64,000 nt of DNA, from positions 38,033 to 102,032 of the forward strand of contig NZ_JAUKFY010000017.1 in assembly GCF_030489605.1 (NCBI RefSeq), written 5' to 3'. Both the position numbers and the translations under genes were made by a program. The notes beneath the pieces are model-generated. The model was not told where the DNA came from. It ran no database searches and saw only the letters and a list, made by a program, of their open reading frames with translations. Source of the DNA: Brevibacillus laterosporus (GTDB taxonomy: Bacteria > Bacillota > Bacilli > Brevibacillales > Brevibacillaceae). Of this stretch, positions 25,372 to 34,273 are shown one piece after another. Within the stretch, counting starts at the first letter, position 1. Every line of letters begins with the position of its first letter.

Positions 25372-25399
25372 AAGAGGGGGGGGTAATTCCTCTTTTTTG
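25372..25399 (+). terminator. Leader terminator before the metallo-hydrolase gene
   Basis: AAGAGG (25372-25377), a G-rich loop and CCTCTT (25389-25394) followed by TTTTG and TTTTT. It lies between the promoter and the first gene of the operon, the place where a LoaP-type antiterminator would have to act. Confidence 0.68.
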
Positions 25400-25439
25400 T
25401 TTTTATATAAACAACTTTGAAAGGAGATATGCGGATCAT

Positions 25440-26105
25440 ATGAATGATACGTATCGTTTATACAAACTCAAAGTTGGTTTCAATTACAGTTATATCATCA
25501 TGGATCAAGCTACGGGGAAGGCAGCCATTGTGGACCCTGCATGGGAGTTGGAACGCATTACAACCATGCTCACAGACCTCGGTGCAGAGGTAACGATGAT
25601 ACTGCTTACTCATTCACATTACGATCATGTTCATTTGGTAGAACCATTAGTGAATCGGTATCAGCCAAAAGTATACATGTCTTCCGAAGAAATCGACTAT
25701 TATCAGTATCATTCTCCTAATTTGCACTCCTTTGCCGATGAAGATGAGCTTATGCTGGGAGAGACAAAAATCATTTGTCTTCTAACACCGGGACATACGG
25801 CAGGAGGTTCCTGTTTTCTCTTATCTGCTGCATTGTTAACAGGGGACACCATCTTCGTGGAAGGCTGTGGAATGTGCGATACGCCTGGAGGATGTCCAGA
25901 TCAAATGTATGAAAGCGTACAAAAAATTCGAAATAGGGTCGATTCAAATGTTCGCATATATCCGGGACACTCATATGGGAAAGAGCCAGGATATCCTCTG
26001 GGCTATCTTTTGAAAAACAATATTTATTTCCAAATTGAAAATAAAGAGGAATTCATCAAGTTTCGGATGCGTAAAAATCAGAAAAATGTATTTGATTTTA
26101 AATAA
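25440..26105 (+). CDS. PksB-like metallo-beta-lactamase-fold hydrolase
   Basis: The product is 221 residues with the full metal set of the glyoxalase II-like group: THSHYDHVH, the GHTAGG loop, GDTIFVEGCG and the late His in YPGHSYGKEPG. Genes of this type (PksB in Bacillus) stand at the head of trans-AT polyketide clusters and are thought to act as hydrolases or thioesterase helpers. The ATG follows AAGGAGAT. A PksD-type gene begins 33 nt downstream, so the pair reproduces the start of such a cluster. The enzyme itself looks intact. Confidence 0.82.
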   Translation: MNDTYRLYKLKVGFNYSYIIMDQATGKAAIVDPAWELERITTMLTDLGAEVTMILLTHSHYDHVHLVEPLVNRYQPKVYMSSEEIDYYQYHSPNLHSFADEDELMLGETKIICLLTPGHTAGGSCFLLSAALLTGDTIFVEGCGMCDTPGGCPDQMYESVQKIRNRVDSNVRIYPGHSYGKEPGYPLGYLLKNNIYFQIENKEEFIKFRMRKNQKNVFDFK

Positions 26106-26138
26106 GGGTACTGGCTGTATGAGAACGGAGGAGCGTGG

Positions 26139-27389
26139 ATGGAAAAACCGATTGTGTTTATGTTTTCAGGACAAGGCTCACAGTATTTTCAAATGGGAAA
26201 AGAATTATTTGACCAGAATCCGAGCTTCAGAAGATGGATGCTGCAGCTGGATCGGATCTCATCTTCCATTACAGGGCAGTCCGTACTTGAGATTTTATAC
26301 GATCCAACAAAAGCCAAAGGAGATAGATTTAATCAGACGAAACATACACACCCGGCCATTTTTATGCTGGAATATGCATTGGCCAAGACCTTGATCGAAA
26401 GTGGTATTCGTCCTGCCTATGTGCTTGGGAGCAGTCTTGGTGAATTTGCCGCCGCCGCTGTTGCTGGGATTTTAGATGCAGAGCAAGCTCTTACGGCCGT
26501 ACTTAAACAGGCAGAGGTGTTTGAATCTACTTGCGGTCCTGGAGGTATGCTAGCAGTTTTAGCAGACCCTGCCGTTTATGAAAATAGTATTCTAAAGAAC
26601 GAAACAGAGCTTGTGGGAGTGAATTATCATTCCCATTTTGTTATATCTGGGGGTATGGCTCAGATACAAGCGGCTGAGAGATTTTTAAGGGAGCAAAATA
26701 TTATTTCCCAGCAAATTCCAGTCTCTTTTGCGTTTCATTCGTCACTGATTGACCCTGCTGAACGGAATTACAAAGCCTTTCTCTTAACGCAAAGACTAAA
26801 GCATCCAACTATTTCCTTTGTTTCAGGGGTAAAAGGAAGGTTGATAAGTGAAATAGACAGTAATTATTTTTGGGATGTTGTACGACAACCGATCTGTTTT
26901 TTCGAAGCTTTGCAGGCTATGGAGCAAGAAAGCGATTATGTCTATCTGGAACAATCGGCTGAAATCTCAACGAAGTCGAAGAATCTACAAACCATTAACA
27001 TTGCTTTGGTAGCGGCAAAATCTGCTGAACAGGCTAATCCGATGCATTCCCTCATTCACAGGAATGAATTGAATTGTCGTGCTGATGATGAGACATTTCT
27101 GAATCAGCTTATCGGTCTTGCTCAAGAAAGAGGAATTACCGTTCCAAAGGATCAACTAAAGGCACAAATTCAGCAAAATCTCAGGATTCAAAAGGCTTTC
27201 GATCTAAAACATTACGCGGTATCTCCGTTATTAGATCCACATGGAGTTACTTGCTATTATTTCCGAAATAAAAGTGAACTGTTTTTAGGGGAATTAGAGC
27301 CTTATTTTGTAACAGAGGAAGATTCCATTTCATTGGATCATCGACCATATTGGCAGGGGTGGATGGGGCAATTGCCTAACCCAATCTAG
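26139..27389 (+). CDS. Chimeric PksD-like acyl hydrolase fused to a thioesterase C-terminus
   Basis: Residues 1 to about 270 are a trans-acting acyltransferase/acyl hydrolase of the PksD type: FMFSGQGSQYFQMGKELF, nucleophile Ser in VLGSSLGEFAAAAVAG, and FAFHSSLIDPAE with the catalytic His. Just after YVYLE, where the family continues with a GPSGTLA block, the sequence changes. Residues of about 300-416 (DDETFLNQLIGLAQERGI, VTCYYFRNKSELFLGELEPY, HRPYWQGWMGQL) look like the second half of a polyketide/NRPS thioesterase. The frame then stops at TAG 27387, but the thioesterase carries on in the next frame. GGAGGAG precedes the ATG. The first part may still be a working acyl hydrolase. Confidence 0.75.
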   Translation: MEKPIVFMFSGQGSQYFQMGKELFDQNPSFRRWMLQLDRISSSITGQSVLEILYDPTKAKGDRFNQTKHTHPAIFMLEYALAKTLIESGIRPAYVLGSSLGEFAAAAVAGILDAEQALTAVLKQAEVFESTCGPGGMLAVLADPAVYENSILKNETELVGVNYHSHFVISGGMAQIQAAERFLREQNIISQQIPVSFAFHSSLIDPAERNYKAFLLTQRLKHPTISFVSGVKGRLISEIDSNYFWDVVRQPICFFEALQAMEQESDYVYLEQSAEISTKSKNLQTINIALVAAKSAEQANPMHSLIHRNELNCRADDETFLNQLIGLAQERGITVPKDQLKAQIQQNLRIQKAFDLKHYAVSPLLDPHGVTCYYFRNKSELFLGELEPYFVTEEDSISLDHRPYWQGWMGQLPNPI

Positions 27390-27493
27390 CAGATGTGGAT
27401 TCACCTAACCATATGTTCCTCTTGGCAGAACCACAATCCCTGCAAGCAATAATTGCTTTATGTGAAAAGCTGTACACTACAGATAACAAGTAA
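27386..27493 (+). pseudogene. Frameshifted last 35 codons of the thioesterase
   Basis: One frame over from the preceding gene, the sequence reads LADVDSPNHMFLLAEPQSLQ and then IIALCEKLYT before a stop at 27491. The SPNHM block is where the catalytic histidine of polyketide thioesterases lies, and LCEKLY is a typical end. One added base near 27384 would join it to the chimeric gene. Confidence 0.65.
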
Positions 27494-27575
27494 TTCTAAT
27501 GTTTACAATCGTTTTTACAATAAATCAGCCGTAAAACACTCGATTTTGAAAAGTCTCATCTATAATATAGTATCA

Positions 27576-27611
27576 GAGACCTGTCCATTCATGGCGGGTC
27601 TCTTTTTTTTT
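27576..27611 (+). terminator. Terminator of the PKS-remnant operon
   Basis: GAGACC (27576-27581) pairs with GGTCTC (27597-27602), with extra G/C pairs inside, followed by nine T. The surrounding gap (27494-27808) shows no gene. Confidence 0.85.
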
Positions 27612-27808
27612 CAGATTTTATGTGGCGGGTTTACAAGATTTATTATGCCAAACAAGTAGAAGAGGACTAGCATAGAGGGAGGAGAGGAACGCCATCTCTT
27701 TTCGAAAAAAAATCGCGTCTTCACGGAGATCTTTTTTATCAATGGTGTAACGATATCTGTTTTGCTGGATCAAATAAGTGATTTTACAAACAGAAAGGAT
27801 GCCATGTG

Positions 27809-28822
27809 ATGAAAAAACAAGCGCTTTTAGCAGTATGCACACTTACTCTACTAGTACAGACCGTACCATCTTTCCCTGGAATGATATCATCCGTGTATGC
27901 AGCTGAGAATGCATTACCGGCTACACAAATGAAACTGCCATCCCTTACAGAACTGGACAAGAATGTGATTGAAACAATGAAGAAGGCTATGCAATCTTTA
28001 GCAGAAGGTGTTGAAATTGAATTAGACGAAATCGTCGGGCAAAATCCGAGCTCCTGGGTCGTTAAAGCAAAAAACAATCGAGGCAACATCCTTGTCGATA
28101 AAAAAACGGGCGAGGTAAAGCATGTGAATGTCAGATTTTCATTTGAAGAAGTGAAGCCCAGCTTACAGGAATCCGTTATGAGAACATTAAAGGGGCTGGA
28201 TGGAAAACAAACTTTTAAGATTACAAGCGTAGAAAGAACGAGATGGGAGAAGGAGAATGTCTGGTTGTTTCGATCAGATAATCTCTCAGCTTCTGTCTTG
28301 CTTGACGCACTGACAGAACAGGTAATTTCTGCTGGGGCTTCGTATAAGACTGAACAAATTGATCCAAGTAAAGTAAAAACCGCCGAGAAAGCGATAAAAG
28401 TGCTGAGCAATAATCAATCGGTTCAACTTCTGCCAACTGCCACAATCTATACAAGTCCGAAAGAAAGCATCGATAAAGTGTGGTCTTTTGGGGACAAACA
28501 GCACGGTTACTCCGTATATGTAGGTGCTAAAACAGGTAAATTGGTGTCAGTATCCTCAAGCAAAGAGGTTGATTATGTTTCCGAGGAGGAACGTCAAAAG
28601 GTATTTGCAAAACCTTTCTATACCAAAGAAAAAGCGATACTCGCTGCCAGTCCAATAGTAAAAAAGTGGTTTCAACTAGACCTCAAAGGCTATGATGTTT
28701 CCGTTCATTATAATGAGTATACTTTTACTAAAAAAGGGATGCCAACAATCAAGGCTAGCATTAATAAGAAAGGAGCCTTCTGGAATTTTTCCATTAAACC
28801 GGAACAAGGTTTGATGAACTAA
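27809..28822 (+). CDS. Secreted PepSY-like protein, unknown function
   Basis: The product is 337 residues beginning with a signal peptide (KKQALLAVCTLTLLVQTVPS, AYA/AEN cleavage region). The body holds two or three PepSY-like units of about 80 residues, each a helix, then VxK/DxxTGEV-type hairpins (GNILVDKKTGEVKHVNV, GYSVYVGAKTGKLVSVSSS). Such domains inhibit or chaperone secreted peptidases. ATG 27809 has AGAAAGGA upstream. There is no peptidase gene beside it. Secretion is well supported; function is not. Confidence 0.72.
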   Translation: MKKQALLAVCTLTLLVQTVPSFPGMISSVYAAENALPATQMKLPSLTELDKNVIETMKKAMQSLAEGVEIELDEIVGQNPSSWVVKAKNNRGNILVDKKTGEVKHVNVRFSFEEVKPSLQESVMRTLKGLDGKQTFKITSVERTRWEKENVWLFRSDNLSASVLLDALTEQVISAGASYKTEQIDPSKVKTAEKAIKVLSNNQSVQLLPTATIYTSPKESIDKVWSFGDKQHGYSVYVGAKTGKLVSVSSSKEVDYVSEEERQKVFAKPFYTKEKAILAASPIVKKWFQLDLKGYDVSVHYNEYTFTKKGMPTIKASINKKGAFWNFSIKPEQGLMN

Positions 28823-29005
28823 ATGGATGATAAATTGTCTTTTCACATACAGGGTTATTCCTGTTGGAGAAAAGGATTCAGTATATAGCCCGATATAGCC
28901 CGACATGTAATTGTCTGGCGGAGATCGACATCCCTATACCATAATTCCATTACGTAACCGCTTATCTATAAAAGGAAACGAAACGTCTGAATCAAAGCCA
29001 AAAAG

Positions 29006-29031
29006 AAAGCCCCGCTAAAAGGCGGGGCTTT
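29006..29031. terminator. Bidirectional terminator
   Basis: AAAGCCCCGC (29006-29015), loop TAAAAG, GCGGGGCTTT (29022-29031). It separates the plus-strand secreted protein from the minus-strand nucleotidyltransferase gene. Confidence 0.88.
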
Positions 29032-29078
29032 TCTCAACAATCTAAGACTTCTCTTGCAAGGAATCGTCTCATCCTGGA

Positions 29079-29849
29079 TTAAAAAGGAATTCGTTCTGAA
29101 TGAATCACATAATGATGTTCCGCTGCCCAAGCTATGAGGCCATTCCAGAAATCTTCGCAGGCGGCAATTATTTTGGACGGCTCTGCTAAATCTCCAGACA
29201 TCACCAGTCTGACTACCTCGTCAAACCCTGCCGGACGATTCGCAAGCTCCAATGATTCGGGTAAAACCATGGCTCCAGTCGAGTAGAGTTTTTGATTGTG
29301 CAACCCGATTACCATGGCACCGTATTGAGCAAACTGCATGGCCAAATAGGGCAGGTAGCTAAGAGGGCCGTTTAGACTTGCATTTCTAAGCTTCCCGATA
29401 CATTCATACATTTCACCTACAAGAACTTCATTGACTGCCTGTGTGAAATCTTCCTTTGTTGGTGATTCTGCCGCTTTTTTTAACGTTGGAAAAAAGCCCT
29501 TAGGATCATACAGACTAAGCGGGGCAAAGAAGGGACCGTGTGTAAGTGGCCAATCTCCTTCCACAGTAGCAGCTGTGTTCAGAAGGACATTTGCACTGCA
29601 TACATTCACTTCAGCTTTCCAGGGTCCCGCAGACCATTCATAACTAAATTCTACGTCTTCGCTGGATTCATTAAGTACACAAAACATCTCAATATCCGAA
29701 AAAGGACCGTCTGTACCTCGGGAAACAGATCCGTAGATTCCTATGGCCAGAACTGTTTCTTTGTATACGTCATGTAATCTCGCAGCAATTTCTTGGCAGT
29801 TTTGAAGTCTTTCATTTCGAGAAATTTTTACAGGTCCATTCATGTTCAT
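29079..29849 (-). CDS. Aminoglycoside 4'-nucleotidyltransferase-like protein
   Basis: The product is about 256 residues and, as I recall the enzyme, resembles kanamycin nucleotidyltransferase ANT(4')-I along its length: MNGPVKISRNERL at the start, catalytic GIYGSVSRGTDGPFSDIEM, EVNVCSAN, DWPLTHGPFF, and the end FWNGLIAWAAEHHY...RIPF. ANT(4') transfers AMP to the 4'-hydroxyl of kanamycin, amikacin and tobramycin. The start is one of the nested ATGs at 29855, 29849 or 29843; GGGAG best suits 29849. It is a single minus-strand unit and probably an intrinsic resistance gene. Substrate range is not readable. Confidence 0.83.
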   Translation of the reverse strand: MNMNGPVKISRNERLQNCQEIAARLHDVYKETVLAIGIYGSVSRGTDGPFSDIEMFCVLNESSEDVEFSYEWSAGPWKAEVNVCSANVLLNTAATVEGDWPLTHGPFFAPLSLYDPKGFFPTLKKAAESPTKEDFTQAVNEVLVGEMYECIGKLRNASLNGPLSYLPYLAMQFAQYGAMVIGLHNQKLYSTGAMVLPESLELANRPAGFDEVVRLVMSGDLAEPSKIIAACEDFWNGLIAWAAEHHYVIHSERIPF

Positions 29850-30045
29850 TCTCATACATCTCCCTTTGTAATTTTTGGGGTAAGGTTGGTACGAATACAT
29901 GAATGGAGGACCTCGGGATTAACGGGGGACATTTTTTGGATGCATGAGAACTCCTCCAATACATTATTGGGAACATACCCAATCGGACTCATTTTCCTAC
30001 ATGGAACCATTAAAAAAGAAAACCTTTTTCTTATTCGATGAATCC

Positions 30046-31074
30046 CTAGGTATCATCTCTATTACTATATACACTACGATAGACAGAAGGCGTTATCCTC
30101 TCGAACTTCTTGAATGTCTTAATAAAATAGCTAGGCTCACTGAATCCTAATTCATTGCTGATTTGAGAAATGGAGAGATCGGTTGTCTCTAAAATTTGTT
30201 TAGCCCACTCTATCCTCAAGCGTGGAATAAACACAGAAAAATTCTCCCCGGTTTCCTTGGTAAACAAACGGCTGAAATAGCTTGGGCTAACATGGCAGAT
30301 ATCAGCCATATCCGCTAATGTAAAGTTTTCATTTTTATGAGTATAAATATAGTCAAAGGCCGGTTGAAGAATGGTGCTGGTGGAAATCTTTTTATGGGTA
30401 GACATATTTAAGATCTGACTATCAATAAGCGTATTTTCCAGCTCTTTTTTCATGGTTTGGATATTACGGTACGAGTGATCGGCAATAGCATCAATAACAG
30501 GTTTGTCCGTTCTTAACGCATGACGGTACATATCAATGGTTGAATTTTTCGTGATCGCTTCTTCCACAATGTAATTGCATAAATGATACAGCATTTCAGA
30601 AATGGTTGTTATTTCATCATAGGACAAGACGGGAAGAGAGGCATAGTCTTGTTCCAAGCCAAGGAGCTTTTTATGGGTGTCGGCATTGGTTGGACGGGTT
30701 ACTATTTGTTCCAGTTCCATTGGATTATCACGCAATTTTACCTGCCCTGCCATAATAGCTCCAATATACTGATTGTTGACAATAATAGGGATGGCAATAT
30801 CAATGATGTGAAAATGACAAAGATAGATATAGGGACGATTCAATCGCACAGCCTCCAATCCGCCTCTTGCATCGCATTTTTGGCAGTATTCGGACAATAC
30901 GGTGTCTTTTCGTATCGCCTGACAGAAGCTCTGGCATTGGCTGTGCTGCGTCACGGGTACACCCTTATAATCTGTTGTGATAATCGCCATTTTAGTGACG
31001 AGAGAGAGTGAGTCCTGCAGTTTCTGCCACTTTTTTAGATCTATAATTTTGTCCAATTTAACATGCAAGGTCAT
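30046..31074 (-). CDS. PocR-sensor AraC-type regulator
   Basis: The product is 342 residues. The N-terminal part is a PocR ligand-binding domain with its cysteine set (QCQSFCQAIRK, EYCQKCDARGGLEA, YIYLCHFHIIDIA). The C-terminal 100 residues are a double AraC helix-turn-helix (FTLADMADICHVSPSYFSRL, ISQISNELGFSEPSYFIKTF). PocR proteins activate propanediol or glycerol use genes. Start ATG 31074 has AAAGGAGAG ten bases upstream. It is divergent from gldA-dhaKL, and two long direct repeats sit between them, so it is very likely their activator. Confidence 0.88.
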   Translation of the reverse strand: MTLHVKLDKIIDLKKWQKLQDSLSLVTKMAIITTDYKGVPVTQHSQCQSFCQAIRKDTVLSEYCQKCDARGGLEAVRLNRPYIYLCHFHIIDIAIPIIVNNQYIGAIMAGQVKLRDNPMELEQIVTRPTNADTHKKLLGLEQDYASLPVLSYDEITTISEMLYHLCNYIVEEAITKNSTIDMYRHALRTDKPVIDAIADHSYRNIQTMKKELENTLIDSQILNMSTHKKISTSTILQPAFDYIYTHKNENFTLADMADICHVSPSYFSRLFTKETGENFSVFIPRLRIEWAKQILETTDLSISQISNELGFSEPSYFIKTFKKFERITPSVYRSVYSNRDDT

Positions 31075-31127
31075 GAGATGTACTCTCCTTTCGTACCTTC
31101 GCATTATTATAGCATAATAGTCTGATG

Positions 31128-31174
31128 GCAGGACAAGATAATACCATTTTGGGACATGCAGGATAAGATAATAC
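31128..31174 (+). repeat. Two 17-nt direct repeats, probable activator sites
   Basis: GCAGGACAAGATAATAC (31128-31144) and GCAGGATAAGATAATAC (31158-31174) differ at one base and start 30 bp apart, three helical turns. They lie upstream of gldA and between it and the divergent PocR/AraC gene, the usual arrangement for AraC-family binding sites. Confidence 0.7.
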
Positions 31175-31271
31175 GATGAAAAAGCGCTTTATTTGGAGTG
31201 AATCGTTCAATGATCTTTGTACAAGGTGGCTCTATAATGGGGATACAATCGCACAGAGGAGGATTATTCAA

Positions 31272-32405
31272 ATGAGAAAAGCATTTATTAGCCCAACTAA
31301 GTATGTTCAAGGTGAAAATGAATTAGTCAATCTAGGGTATTTCATCAAGACATTTGGTGATTCTGCTCTTCTTATTGCTCATCAGGATGACATCAATCGT
31401 GTAAAAGATAAGCTTGAACATACCATGGCACAATTTGGCGTAACTATAATTGAGAGCGGTTTCAACGGAGAGTGTTCTCGAAATGAAGTTCACAGATTAC
31501 AACAACTTGCGAAGGAACACGCTTGTTCCTGCACGATTGGATTGGGTGGAGGAAAAGCGATCGATACCGCGAAATGCGTAGCAGAGGGCGAGGCGTTAAT
31601 TATCGTGCCGACCATTGCCGCGACGGACGCTCCAACAAGCCATTCTGCTGTTCTTTATACACCAGAAGGAGAATTTGATGACTATGCCTACTTTAAACAA
31701 AGTCCAAGTGTAGTGCTGATAGATACGACCGTAATTGCCAATGCTCCTACGCGTTTTCTTGTCTCTGGCATGGGGGATGCGCTTTCTACTTATTTTGAAG
31801 CTAGAGCAACTGCTAGCTCTTATTCCAATGTGAATGCGGGAATTCCTTGTGGAGCAATATCCGGAGTGGGTAAGCCGGCCAAAGGAACAAAGGCTGCCCT
31901 TGCACTTGCAAAGCTCTGCTATGAAACGCTGCTTGAAGACGGACTTAAAGCTAAAATCTCCTGTGATTCTAATATCGTCACTCCAGCGCTTGAAAACATT
32001 ATTGAAACCAACATTCTTTTGTCGGGTCTAGGGTTCGAAAGCGGAGGTCTGGCAGCGGCGCATGCCATTCATAATGGGTTAACCGCATTGGAAGGAACCC
32101 ATTCGTATTTTCATGGTGAAAAGGTCGCATTTTCAACGCTAGTTCAATTGGTGCTTGAAAATGCAGACAGAAAAGAAATAAACGAGGTATTGAATTTCTG
32201 CGTAAGTGTAGGACTTCCGGTGTGTCTTTCTGATATCGGTGTAACGAGTGTCACCAGAGCCGAGCTGATGAATGTCGCAAAGAAAGCTTGTATACTAGAA
32301 GAGTCTATTCATTCCATGCCTTTTCCTGTGAGTGAAGAAGATGTAGTAGCCGCCATTATGGTAGCCGATCAAATCGGGCAGGAATTTAAGAAAAAGGGTG
32401 AGTAA
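31272..32405 (+). CDS. gldA: Glycerol dehydrogenase
   Basis: The product is 377 residues of the iron-containing alcohol dehydrogenase/GldA family. It has the NAD loop GLGGGKAIDTAK, the PTIAATDAPTSHSAV region, the first metal Asp in GMGDALSTYFEARA, and the metal histidines in AAHAIHNGL and YFHGEKVAFS. It oxidises glycerol to dihydroxyacetone with NAD+. ATG 31272 has AGAGGAGG nine bases upstream; the longer frame from 31176 overlaps the regulatory repeats. It is followed directly by the dihydroxyacetone kinase. Confidence 0.93.
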   Translation: MRKAFISPTKYVQGENELVNLGYFIKTFGDSALLIAHQDDINRVKDKLEHTMAQFGVTIIESGFNGECSRNEVHRLQQLAKEHACSCTIGLGGGKAIDTAKCVAEGEALIIVPTIAATDAPTSHSAVLYTPEGEFDDYAYFKQSPSVVLIDTTVIANAPTRFLVSGMGDALSTYFEARATASSYSNVNAGIPCGAISGVGKPAKGTKAALALAKLCYETLLEDGLKAKISCDSNIVTPALENIIETNILLSGLGFESGGLAAAHAIHNGLTALEGTHSYFHGEKVAFSTLVQLVLENADRKEINEVLNFCVSVGLPVCLSDIGVTSVTRAELMNVAKKACILEESIHSMPFPVSEEDVVAAIMVADQIGQEFKKKGE

Positions 32406-32406
32406 T

Positions 32407-34170
32407 GTGAAGAAAATCATGAACAAGCCGGAAACACTGGTAAGAGAAATGTGTAGTGGAATGGTACTTGCGCATCCGGATTTAGAATTTATAAGCAAAT
32501 ATAAGATAATGAAGAAAAGAGAAATCAACCCAGATAAGGTTTCGCTTATTAGCGGTGGAGGCAGCGGGCACGAGCCTGCACATGCAGGATTTGTTGGGAG
32601 CGGAATGTTAGATGTTGCTGTCTGCGGAGATGTATTTGCTTCGCCTTCTCAGATTCAGGTTTATCAAGCGATCAAAGCCTCTGCCAGTAAGAAAGGTACC
32701 TTGCTGATCATTAAAAATTACAGCGGAGATATCATGAATTTTAAAAATGCGGCACATCTTGCAAGCGAAGACGGGTTGCTTGTCGATTATGTCAAAGTTG
32801 ATGATGATATCGCCGTGGAAGACAGTCTGTACACTGTTGGAAGAAGGGGCGTTGCCGGAACTGTATTGGTTCATAAAATTGCCGGGGCGGCAGCAGAAAA
32901 AGGAAAGGATTTAAGTGAAGTAAAGGAAATTGCTCAAAAGGCCATTGATCGTACAAGAAGCATTGGCTTTGCACTTACATCTTGCACAGTTCCTGCTAAA
33001 GGGACACCTACCTTCGAATTAAGTGAGGATGAGATCGAATACGGTGTAGGAATCCACGGGGAGCCCGGAATCCGCAGAGAAAAGCTTGTATCTGCCAACG
33101 AATTAGCAAAGAAAATGGTAGCTGATTTATTCCGCGATATGAACATCAAAGGCGATTCACAACAAGAAATCGGCGTATTGATTAATGGATTCGGCGGATC
33201 ACCATTACAGGAATTGTATTTGCTGGCGAATGCAGTGATTCGTGAAATCAACAAGAGCAACGTATCCATCTATAAGGTATTCGTTGGCAACTACATGACG
33301 AGCATAGATATGGCAGGAGCTTCGGTGTCGATCATCTCACTAGACGATCAACTTAAGCGTTATTTAGAGGCAAGTTGCGATACCCCTGCATTGCAAATTA
33401 ACCAACCGTTTAGCCCGTTGCGTGCAGACAAAGTAGTATTGGAATCCCAACAAGTGAATCAAACCGTTTCTTATCAATGCGAGACGGATAAGCAATATGC
33501 AAAGATTGAGAACAACGTATTCTCGCTACACAACCTGATATATTTGATTGACAAAATGAGTGAGGTCATTATCGAAAATGAAGTTGCTTTCTGCGAGCTA
33601 GATTCTCATGCAGGCGATGGTGACTTCGGCATGAGCGTGGCAAAAGGCTTCAAGCAATTGAAAAATGAGTGGCAGGAAATTACTGAACATCATGTAGCAA
33701 ATATAGGAGATTTTCTAAATGCCTGCTCCTTGGTTATTATGGAGCATTGCGGCGGAGCTTCTGGTCCAATTTGGGGATCAGCCTTCCGAGCCGCAAGTAA
33801 ATTTGCCAAAGACAAGAACGAATTGTCCGTTTCAGAGTTCGCTGGCATGATGAAGGCTGTTGTCAAAGGCATTCAGGATACGGGAGAAAGGTCCTTTGGA
33901 AGAGGAGCAGTGGTCGGCGATAAGACTTTGATTGATGCACTTGCACCTTTTTCCGATTCCTGGGAGCAAAGCGCCAAAGAGGGCGATGAGATCAAGACAG
34001 CAGCTACCAAAGCGGCAGAAGCTGCAGTACTAGGGGCTAAGAAAACCGAGTCCATCGTTGCTAGAATGGGCCGAGCGGGAACAGTCGGTGAAAGAAGTCT
34101 CGGATATCCGGACGCAGGAGCTTTTGCATTGGGAGTTATTTTCACACAGCTAGCCCAAGCTATAGAATAA
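32407..34170 (+). CDS. dhaK: Dihydroxyacetone kinase, DhaK-DhaL fusion (ATP type)
   Basis: The product is 587 residues. Residues 1 to about 335 are DhaK, with the substrate-binding His in YGVGIHGEPGI. A linker leads to DhaL from about residue 370, with the Mg-ATP loop DSHAGDGDFGMS and GGASGPIWG. Fusion of K and L is the ATP-dependent Citrobacter type, not the PTS-linked split form. It phosphorylates the dihydroxyacetone made by GldA to DHAP. GTG 32407 fits GGGTGAG upstream; a GTG at 32398 would overlap gldA. Together the two genes form a complete oxidative glycerol route. Confidence 0.92.
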   Translation: MKKIMNKPETLVREMCSGMVLAHPDLEFISKYKIMKKREINPDKVSLISGGGSGHEPAHAGFVGSGMLDVAVCGDVFASPSQIQVYQAIKASASKKGTLLIIKNYSGDIMNFKNAAHLASEDGLLVDYVKVDDDIAVEDSLYTVGRRGVAGTVLVHKIAGAAAEKGKDLSEVKEIAQKAIDRTRSIGFALTSCTVPAKGTPTFELSEDEIEYGVGIHGEPGIRREKLVSANELAKKMVADLFRDMNIKGDSQQEIGVLINGFGGSPLQELYLLANAVIREINKSNVSIYKVFVGNYMTSIDMAGASVSIISLDDQLKRYLEASCDTPALQINQPFSPLRADKVVLESQQVNQTVSYQCETDKQYAKIENNVFSLHNLIYLIDKMSEVIIENEVAFCELDSHAGDGDFGMSVAKGFKQLKNEWQEITEHHVANIGDFLNACSLVIMEHCGGASGPIWGSAFRAASKFAKDKNELSVSEFAGMMKAVVKGIQDTGERSFGRGAVVGDKTLIDALAPFSDSWEQSAKEGDEIKTAATKAAEAAVLGAKKTESIVARMGRAGTVGERSLGYPDAGAFALGVIFTQLAQAIE

Positions 34171-34201
34171 ACGGATTATAGCATTCTTCCTATATGTAAA
34201 A

Positions 34202-34258
34202 TGGGGCTGTTCTCGAGGTCATAAAAGATGACGAAAGACAGCCCTATTATTGTTATTC
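34202..34258 (+). terminator. Probable terminator after dhaKL
   Basis: GGGGCTGT (about 34203-34210) pairs with ACAGCCC (34239-34245) around a branched loop, followed by TATTATTGTTATT. The stem is imperfect. The 648-base gap up to 34818 otherwise holds only the doubtful 48-codon frame at 34274-34420. Confidence 0.5.
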
Positions 34259-34273
34259 TTATTCATGTAACTC

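Noticed and set aside
27453..27659. A 68-codon frame overlapping the terminator after the PKS remnant
   Set aside because: It runs through the terminator hairpin and T-run and overlaps the thioesterase tail in another frame.
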